NCBI GenBank assembly: GCA_002751075.1
Contig: NAOQ01000425.1
Span: forward strand, 56,162-66,364
Length of the DNA: 10,203 nt
Reading direction: 5' to 3'
From: Ichthyophonus hoferi
Lineage: Eukaryota; Opisthokonta; Ichthyosporea; Ichthyophonida; Ichthyophonidae
Numbering within the stretch: position 1 is the first letter of the stretch; each line of letters starts with the position of its first letter. Made by a program: the position numbers and the translations under genes. A model generated the notes under the pieces. It saw nothing but the letters and a program-made list of their open reading frames with translations. It made no database searches and was not told the origin of the DNA. Below are positions 1-9,800 of the stretch, piece after piece.

Positions 1-235
1 TATTGTATATGTTATACGTATTGTGTATGTTTTATGTGTTGTATATGTTATATGTATTGTATATGTTGTGTTGTATATATTATATGTATTGTAAATATTT
101 TATGTATTATATATGTTGTATGTATTTTATATGTTGTATGTGTTGTATATGTTGTATGTATTGTATATGTTATATGTATTGCATACGTTATATGTATTGT
201 ATATGTTGTGTGTCCTGTATGCATATAGTTATATA
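1..235. repeat. 18-bp minisatellite
   Basis: About 13 imperfect copies of an 18-bp TG/TA unit (TGTATTGTATATGTTRTA, R = A or G). The copies are clearest between about 127 and 218. Because 18 is a multiple of three, all three forward frames stay open as Met/Tyr/Cys/Ile repeats, which are not genes. The array runs off the left edge. Confidence 0.9.
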
Positions 236-550
236 GCTACGATATATAGTTGTAGACCTATATATATGTATAAATATAACTATGTACTTAAGTAACATAC
301 CATCTATGTTTCCTATATATAACCAAGCAAATATACTCACTCTAAACTATCTTGCTTTTAAATTACCGAAATACCTGTGACTCTTACTCGAGCGGGGTCT
401 TTGTTTAATTTTCGAGGGGGTGTTATGTGAAATAAAATTTCATGTTACTTATTTGCTATATCTATTATCATTTCCAGTAGATAACATTAAGATGTATCTC
501 TTGCCCAAGTAAATTTTCACAATTTCACACCATTTCTATAAACCCCCCAG
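236..550. other. AT-rich non-coding stretch, probably DOP1 intron
   Basis: I see no convincing exon, RNA gene or element here. It lies between the left minisatellite and the acceptor of the first exon read. A TTTCCAG at 470-476 looks like an acceptor but is followed by stops in the relevant frames. Confidence 0.5.
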
Positions 551-676
551 GCTAAATCATTCAGGGCCCTACGTACAGTTACCTATACTCTCTTACAATT
601 GGTGGAGATTGCTGGCCCTCTAGCCCCGGATATTTTGTCGTTGTTCTTGCAAATAGCACAAATGGTTGGTAAAGGT
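551..676 (+). CDS. DOP1: DOP1 exon 1 of window (3' boundary uncertain)
   Basis: The open frame starts after a good acceptor (run of C then CAG at 548-550) and reads AKSFRALRTVTYTLL, QLVEIAGPLAPDILS and LFLQIAQMV, two or three amphipathic leucine-rich helices as expected of the DOP1 solenoid. I do not recognise a specific family block here, so the assignment rests on coding quality and position. The donor is ambiguous. GTTGGT at 665 or GTAGGG at 677 keep phase 0 and fit the next exon starting at 936. GTAAAG at 669 gives phase 1 and would fit a next exon starting at 952. The end given here is the GTAGGG choice. Confidence 0.6.
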
Positions 677-2262
677 GTAGGGGGAGGGGTGATATGAAGC
701 CAATCAGAATTATTTGTATAATTGATCTTTATATATACATATTTATCTATAATTAGATGTATATATAATATATAATATAAATATGTCCAATATAGTAAGA
801 TATACATATACTTACCCTATAGATACCTGTCCATATTATTGTCTTTCTCTCACTCGTTTTCTCTCTCTCTCTCTCACTCTGTCTTTCTCTCCCCCCCTTT
901 CTCCCTCCCCCTCTCTCTTCCTATGTACTATCTAGCTATGGGATTGGCTAGACCCTTCCTGTGAACTATCCTACGCCAATGGCATTGAGCTGGTGGAGGT
1001 ATTCTTAGCATTATATGATAACAAGGGCAATGATTGGTGCGAGACTGTTATATGCACAGCATTGAGTCATAATGACGTATATGTGAGGCATAGTGCTGGC
1101 ATTCGGTTTGCTGCTATGTGGCGTATGTCAGGTGAGTGCTATTTATAGTTATAATTATAGGTCAGTCATTGGGTTCCTATAGGTATGTGTTATATATGAA
1201 TATATATATATTAAAATATTGTACTCTTATGTAATTATACTCTTATACTATGATACAATAATCTAATCCTTAATAGCACTTGTTATAAACCTCTACTCTC
1301 ATTTGCATGTTGGTTTATCCTATCTTCCCCTCTTTTCAAATATGGATCTATCCCACCCACATGCACCAATCTCCGAGTCTCTCCTTATGAGCAATATCAA
1401 TGCTTTCTTTTAAACATATTTTCGCTTTCACTTATTGTTGGCTTAAATGGGTTATTTATAATTAGAAGTGATGTGTTTGATTGGCTATTCATTGTGTAAG
1501 AAAACATACTTTAGGAAATAAAACCCCGTAGAAATATCATTTTAAATTTTACTGAAACATTAAAATTTTGTTTTATTTTCGAGTGTTACCCAAACGCATC
1601 ATCACCCAATATAGCCAATGTATAAGAGAGATTAAATACTAATATGAATGATATAGGACCAATTATCTATCATTATTATCCAAGTTTTCCTTACTGTCCT
1701 GATACATTTATTGATTTGGTTTTTTAATTTGATTTTTAATTTTTAATTTGACTGGTGACAGGCCTAAACTAGTCTGCAAGAAAAATAAAATTAATTAATT
1801 AAAATATTAACTACTGTATTAATGAACACCCTAGCTTTAGACCCGTTTTGCTATGTTACATTTGCATTTTTCAGCATATTATTGGCTACCCTAATACCAT
1901 AGCGTTATTCTCCAAGCTATTCCTTATTGGCTACAAATCATGCCCCCTCAGATGGTCTAATTCACGTGACCCAACGGAGATTACAGCGAGCCACACTGTT
2001 AATGCTTGACCAATTAGAAGATCAAAATCTACCTATCCAATTAGTAGCCCGATCTTGGCTGGCTGTAGCACTATCTCATATACCTAGGTATTATATAGAT
2101 ATGTATATATGAGCTGAGCTGTATTATTTTATATTGTACTATATTATGTTATGTTTTATTTTATTGTACTACATTATATTATATTATATTGCATAGATTC
2201 AACCTTCCCCCCTACTCTATATATTTTTATAACTTGTGTAATATGATTGGCCATCATAGCCA

Positions 2263-2298
<36 letters not shown>

Positions 2299-5200
2299 CA
2301 TAAATGTAGTAATACCTTCCAATGACTATATCTTTATATGCGAATATATCTATATGTAGACACGCACATCCGCTTTTTTAAAATCCTAAAGCATGCCTAT
2401 ATATGGTTTCCCTGCCATATATAGATATTTAGTGCTCACACTATATATATTCAACAGTCTATTGGATCCTCTCTTCGAGTTCTTATTGCACTCCGCCACA
2501 CTGCGAAGAGGGCAGGGCAAAACCGTGGGGACCAATCAGCAAGTTGCATTAGTTTATGTGAGAACCTATGATAGCAACCAGGTATATGTATGGATGTATG
2601 TGTGATTGGTTCTGCATGTATATATGTAGAAAGGGTGAATATATATGTAATCCAATAGGAGTTATCCCCCTATAATTTCATCTCAGATTAAATTACCCAC
2701 CGTCTCTCTAACTATACTATCTAACTCATGAACTTTACTCACCGAAATTTAAAAATTAACTAATTTAACCCTGTATTCTGGTTGGTGCTATACAGGTAAT
2801 ATATGCCTTAAATACATTACTTCGTATTCTTCACTCTGGCCCAGCCTCCTTCCTGTATGCTCTGACTCTTACTCCCATTGGCATCCAATCACGGGTTGAT
2901 AGACTTTACAGGAACCAATTAGAATCGTTGAAGCAATGTGGGAGAGGTATGTATATAGTTATCTGTCTCTTGACTAGTCAACGCCCATCTTTGAAACAAT
3001 TTTTTGGTTATCGTCCAAGCAGATTGGACTTTATTTATTTATTAAAATTATGTGTGCATAACCATTGGTATTTATATTCTATAATATGCATATTAAACAT
3101 ATTTTATTAAGTGGCAAGGGTTTTAGTACAAAAAAACACCTTTGTTAATTTTCATAAATTTTCATGTTAACATTTCAAATTAATAAAATTTTGAATGATT
3201 ATTTATAGGATATATATCTTATCTTACACCTATTTTATATATACCTAGTACCTTATACCTATTGTATATATATGGCTTGCCGCCTGTCATAATGATGTCA
3301 TCAATCTCTTTCTAACTCTCTCTCTCTTACTTTAGATGTTGTCGCCTATCAGCCCGAGACCTATTGTGATATGGTTATAATGGCCCTATTATGGTAGGCT
3401 TATGTCTATATATGTATGATATGTGTCTATATCATTGGTCGATTATATATATACTTTCATCTAGCTTAAATTCCCAGTTTATCCGTTTTTTTTTCATGTT
3501 GCTCTCTATACCTACTCTCATAGGTAAATTAAATTATATGTAACCATATATAGTAATACATATAACTTATTATTTAATATCGATTTCCCACATACTTTTC
3601 CAGGTTTATCCAATCAGATATACCCGATCAAGATGAAAGCGATAACCCATTTGTCCATTCTCTGGCACCTAATTCCAGGGTGCAAGTTTTGTGTGCTCAG
3701 TTTCTACATCTTTTACTGGGTCAGGTATGTTGCTATTGGGCATATATATAATATTATATAGTAGTATATATTATTGTATAGTAGTAGTTATTATTATATA
3801 GTAGTATATGTTATTATAGTAGCATATGTTATTATATAGTAGTATATGTTACTATAGTAGCGCATGTTATTATATGGTAATATATGTTACTATAGTAGTG
3901 TATATTATTATATAGTAGTATATGTTACTATAGTAGTATATATTATTATATAATAGCATATGTTATTATATAGTAGTATATGTTACTATAGTAGTGTATA
4001 TTATTATATAGTAGTATATGTTACTATAGTAGTGTATATTATTATATAGTAATATATGTTACTATCGTAGTATATGTTATTATAAATGTGTGTGAATGAA
4101 TTGGTTGACCGGCCAGAATATTTCTAAGGTTCTCTCTCTTTTTCTTTTTCTTTCTCCTTTTCTATCACTATTGATTTTGACGATTATATAATTATATAGA
4201 GATGCCAGTGGCTTCTTTATAATTGTTTTAAAATATAATAACCAATCATATCTTTCCTGGATTTTAATAATTTTATTGTACAATAACACACGTATATTTT
4301 GAGAAAGATGATTAGGTCCAACGCGAATATATACCTAGCCAACAATTATTTCTGTCCATCATCACAGATTGTAGCTGTGTCATCCAATACTGGGCCTGCA
4401 TTCCACTACGCCAATTATGCGCGAGAGTGTGCCAGCAGTGGATTCACTCAATTGGTCTCCGATAGTAGCAGTCGACCCAATTCCACATCGGGTCCCGATT
4501 CTAGTCCAGTAAAAAATAGTGTAATAGCCAACGTGGACCGCATTCAGAGTGTAGTCCTATACCGATTGGCTACAGTGGTGAACCCGCGACATCAAGAACT
4601 ACAGGTATGTAACCTCAGTGATAAATAAGTCAATATTCTATTGGTTCAATATCTTCTCCCATAATTGACATTGTCTAATCATGTATGGGCATATAGTACT
4701 TAGGCATATATTTCTATGTCTATAATATAATATAAGATAAATGTATACATATACATATATAAGCATGGAGACACTGATCAATTAATCAATTAATTAATTA
4801 ATTAATTAATTACATCTTCTTAGGTGGCATTGCTTGAATTACTCCAAGTATTAGTGGTGGTTGATGACATCAGATATCGAATGGAACCTCATGACAAACC
4901 TATCAGCCAATCATCAGAGAGCAATACAACCCTAAAACTCAATAGGGGAAGGGGAGCGATTGCTGAGAATACATTGTTCTTGGATACCATTTTATTGGCC
5001 CTGAATATGAATGGTATGTGCGGATATATATATACGGATAGGTACGTGTATATAGGTTTGACATTTAGTATATTACTATTCTAGAAATTAAAATTAAAGC
5101 CTGAAACAAGAAGATGAAACAGAGATACCCAAAAAGAGGAAAAAATAAAACAGTGATATCCCACCAATAAAAATTATAATTAATTATATCCCATGAGAAA

Positions 5201-6829
5201 TGTAAAATAAATCATATATAACATTCTTGCTTATATGTTCATGATATTCCAGGGCTAAGCAGCATCCATTCGTATTGGATATCATACACACTGGCATGTC
5301 TACCGTATCTAGGCAACCATCTAGTGGATGTGGTTGAAGCCGTCGTCCAATCACTGACCGCTAGTTTACGTCACATTTCCGAGGATCATGGTCGTGGTGA
5401 TGACGTAGGTAGTCCTTGGTAGATATAGCGCTATATACGATATAGGGATAAATATTCTGTTGTGTTGTAATCTATATACTATCATACATAATATCATATA
5501 TACTATCATATATACTATAATGCATACTATAATACATACTATTATTAAACCACACTACATGCAGTAATGATACACTGACACCCAATAGGATCACAGCTCA
5601 TCTATCCTTTATAATATGTAATCTCTTCTAGGTCTACATGAGCCAATAATAAGCCGGCATTCATATAATCACTAATAGATGCACCTATAGAATCATCCTA
5701 TTATACTCTAACCAATCACTAACGGTAGTATGATATGGTGCCCCAGATCAAAGCCTCACCCCAACATATTGTTAATCTGATTGAAGGAATAAACGTCATC
5801 ATGTACTACGTCATAGGTAGTCCCACTAGTAAGCCGGTCCTGTCATTGGCTGATAAGGAAGACGGGACAGTGATGCCCCATCAGCCTACTTATATGACTA
5901 ATCTGATGAATATATTTGGGGGTTACGTCAGTAAGGTGGAGGAGGATGAGCCTGTAGACAAGGTAGGGAAAGGGAGAGGGAGAGGGAGAGGGATGTGTAT
6001 ATAGAGAAGTATGTATTTATGTGCGTAGGTAGGTAGGTAGGTAGGTAGGTACGTATGTTTGCATGTATGTAGGTAAGTAATGTATGTATATGTGTAGGTA
6101 GGTAGCTAGGTAAGTGTGTAGGTATGTATGTATGCAATTAACAACCAATTATATATGCCTAACAACCAATGGCAGACCAAGGAGAAGCTTTTAGAATCCC
6201 TTCATGAGATCTTACAGCCAATGATGTCTTTGTGGGCGACACTTTATCCTATAAGTCCACCAATCACAGAGGACAACAAGGACCACAAGGACGGTAAGTA
6301 CTACAAGCACTAGAGGTAATGGGCCGGAATATTTTAATTCTATAGGATTATTGGTCTAATTTTTATCTAACCAGTAGTGAGAGAGAATAAGGCATTTTAT
6401 ATAAGAAATTTTTTTTTTTTTGTTATTTAAAAAGGTTTAGGTAACCATAAAAGGAAATTAAGGGAATAGGAAAAAATCTGATTGATATGCTTGAGCTGAT
6501 TAATTTGTGTGAAAGAGAGATAAAAAGCCATTGGTCCTCCCTTTGAGGGCCAATTTTTTTAAAAAAAAATAGCATGAAAATGCTTTTTTCTCACCCCGAA
6601 TATCCAATTAGTAGAGAGAATCAAATATACCAAAGCGGATTATATGCCAAAAAGCGACATAGCGCCACATTGGCATTTGATTGGTTAGGCTAATCTCATT
6701 ATAGTAGAGAATTTGCATCATACCAGGGAGAGATGTGTTGGATTTCTTGTAACCCAATTATTGTTCTCCATCTATATCCTAGTCCAATTCCTTTAATTTG
6801 TTTCATGGTCATACGGATGCCATTTTATC

Positions 6830-6860
<31 letters not shown>

Positions 6861-9800
6861 TAATTAATTTAAACCAATCACTGCGCGGTTATAAACCTTA
6901 CATCCCTTATGAGTAAGATTTATTCTGGCAATTATATAAGCTAATCAATTTGTCTCACAATGTAATAAATGACAAACACCAATCGAATAAACCCATTACA
7001 AATTTTTCAGGGATGATCACGTGGCCACCCAGTAGAAAAAGATATGAAAATTCACCCCTGGCTCAATCAAAACAGGTGATTTGAATTTTCACTCATTAGA
7101 GCTAGAACATTGTTATATTTCCTTAAAGAATTTCATAACTTATCCGTTTGCAAGCCGACTTTCCCCCCCACTATCTCTATCACATTAGGTTTTTTTTCGT
7201 AATTAATTACTTATTAATCATATATCTGGTATTGATCGCTGAGATTAATTGGATCAATTGTTGTTAATCTTTGATTAAAATCCCGGTTTATTTTCTCTTG
7301 CAAAACTCTGAGAATGCAGGACTATAACCTGAAATAGTGACAAATGCGCTGTGTAAATTGCAAGCAGTAAGATTCTAACTCTAATAATAATGCTGATGTT
7401 GTGAAAAATATGTTTTTCTATTTAGCCATCACTCCCTTTGATAGAATTTTAAAAAAAATTACCAATTTAAATTGGATATATAGGTATTGTATGAGTTCAT
7501 TTGCTGGTATAAATAGCGTGGTTTCTTTTATTTCCTATTTTTAAGTTTATAAATTATTTGAAATCCTCTCACCTTGGCGATGCTTCCTTAAAAGGCTCCA
7601 TTCACTAATTGGTCAGAGTGGTAGAATTTTAATTATGTTTGTTAGTCATTAGACGATATTATTGGATAGCTTGATTAGTGCAAGATCCTGTATTAACTGT
7701 GACCAAATAAGGCTAATTGAAATGGCTAATCGTTATTCCCTTATAGGTGGCTCATCGAGAAGTAATTAGGGAAAGAATGGTAGAGATAATGCGCTTAGTT
7801 TATACACAGGTATATATATGTATTTAGACTATCATATATACTATCCTACATACTATTGTATATATTATTTCCTATACATACCATTGTTAGCAGTGTATAG
7901 GAATACCTATATATATATGTCTAAGGGGGATCTGGGGTTTTTGCTACATTTACATCAGGAAATTTATGTAATTGTGTTTGTGTATATATATGTTAGAATT
8001 TAGATAACTAGTACGCAATATGAGCTGTGATAATCTACCAATACACAATTAAAATTCCAATTAATTAATTAATAGGATAAACATATTTTTGAAATGCAAT
8101 TGGCATATGCGGACCTGTCGATATGAGCATTATATCCAAGCCATATGATTAATAAAAAATAATACATACATATATAGGTGTAGCAATAATTAATGATTCC
8201 CTACTTCCTTATAAGGTCATACGATGGTAATTATGAATTAATGCTAATTGTTGTTTAGCCGAGTAAAGTAACTAGGGCTAGATCATCTGAAGGGGGTTTA
8301 TTATAACGATTTGATTTTTATCAATAGGTGTGCTAAATGTATGTTGTCATTGGTAATGAGCATTTCATTACTGACTTGCGATAGGGTATATGTAGTAGAA
8401 TATAGATATATGGTAGGGTATTTAATATTTACGTGCGTGATTTTCACTCAATCACTGACCTGTTTTTCTTCAGTATCCCGCTCATTTCTTTGAGGCCTTC
8501 TGTAAGGTGTGGCAGGCAACGGCAGGTGCAACCTTATTGGGTGGATCTCCAGACGTTGTTTTGGGTATTCCGACGGGTAAGGAAGGAATTGATTGGTTGA
8601 TAGGAGGGAGGGATAAGGATTTTGATAATATCTATTTATAGATATGTGAATGTATATGTGTAGAGATGTATATTTGTATGTTTGTATGTTTGTATGTCTA
8701 TATTTATGTGTGTATGTGCATATGTTATTATTAGTTACATATATATATAACAACTTAAAGTGCGCTTTAGTTATATATATATTTGTTCCAATAATTTACG
8801 CTAGATATAAATTCTCTGCCAATTGGCCTAATTACTATAACAGTTAATTAGAGATTAGCATGTGACCAAAGTGATTAACCAATGAGACATAATCAATGTC
8901 TATATTGATTGGCAATCAATCACCTAATTATAATTATATTACATTTGAAGATTTCACTAAGCCACCATTAGCCCCTATGAATTTTATTACTAATTATTTA
9001 ATTGTTTTATTTTCCCAGCCAATCAACAAGTGCTATGTCAAATTATGATAGTAAGCGCCCAATCAGATGTGGAGGTTATTTTAAACGCCGCTTGTGAGAA
9101 ATTCTATGCATTACGCCCCACTACCTCTCCTCAAATATTCCTATCAGCAGCCAGTTTAACTGCCGAAGTTCGGTTATTACAGGTAAACCACCGCCCCCCC
9201 CCTTCACGAACGAGAGGTTGGCTACCTTTTTTTAATTGGCGTGTCACAGCTTTTTAGTATACTAACCAATTACATACACGCATTATACACGCGCTTTTAA
9301 CAGTTATATAATATAAAATGGATATTCCATTATTGTATGGCGTGCATATATCCCTCTATGGGTCTATTCTATTCCATCTAAACAATTCTTTTGTCTACCG
9401 TGTTTGGTTCTCCTTGATTTATCTAGGGAGATCATATAATCTAATTTTAGAAGGTCGGGTAATCATTAATTGGTCTATTTTAGTACGTTATTCAGGGCGG
9501 TATGTTGTAAAATAAGATCTTTTCTTTTGATATAGTAGATTTTTTAAAGATGAGATACTATTTGAGTAGAAAGATGACTTACCAATCAAAAATATTGACC
9601 CTCTTTAACCATAGACTAACTTCCTGCTATTGGTATAGATCTATATTAAATTTTAAATTAACCTTCCCTCTTCCATTTTTCTCTTCCCTTGTTTATTTCT
9701 ACTAAGTGTAATGTAGTAGAATATTTAAATGCATTTAGCTATTGGACGATTATGTTTATATTTATATTTTCCTGTTGCTCTACCTACCCTCTCTCTAACA

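Larger units (their letters stand above)
6294..7010 (+). other. DOP1 intron, 717 bp
   Basis: From GTAAGT to TTTTTCAG. It contains a 13-T run at about 6409-6421, a CCAAT-ended hairpin at 6530-6554, a TA/TG microsatellite at 6830-6860 and ten CCAAT/ATTGG pentamers. No element or gene recognised. Confidence 0.8.

Noticed and set aside
3-295. Three overlapping forward open frames of Met/Tyr/Cys/Ile repeats
   Set aside because: They are translations of an 18-bp tandem repeat, which stays open in several frames because 18 is divisible by three.
470-520. TTTCCAG as acceptor of an extra exon
   Set aside because: A TAG stop follows at once in one frame and the others are not coding-like.
583-807. 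Minus-strand open frame of 74 residues
   Set aside because: It lies opposite the first DOP1 exon and AT-rich intron, with low-complexity Tyr/Ile composition and no family match.
1927-1951. In-frame upstream extension of exon 3 and a possible start
   Set aside because: The phase-1 join at the CCCCCTCAG acceptor fits exactly; the extension is intron that happens to be open.
2928-3110. Forward open frame over the exon 5 end and intron
   Set aside because: It is out of frame with the DOP1 reading, has no match, and crosses a GTATGT donor whose use is supported by phase.
4080-4289. Minus-strand open frame with a Lys/Arg-rich stretch
   Set aside because: It is the complement of a T/C-rich intron tract; the basic residues come from AAG/GAG runs.
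5928-6137. Minus-strand Thr/Tyr/Leu/Pro repeat frame
   Set aside because: It is the complement of the GTAG microsatellite.
6400-6480. T-run and A-rich tract as a retroposon tail
   Set aside because: No recognisable SINE or LINE body, no target-site duplication visible, and the A-rich part is broken by other bases.
8448-8753. 101-residue minus-strand frame
   Set aside because: It is antisense to DOP1 exon 15 and the TTTGTATG repeat, with low complexity and no match.
9318-9515. 65-residue forward frame, mildly membrane-like
   Set aside because: Hydrophobicity is what AT-rich DNA gives (Leu, Ile, Tyr, Phe). It is inside an intron with correct splice sites on both sides and has no recognisable family.
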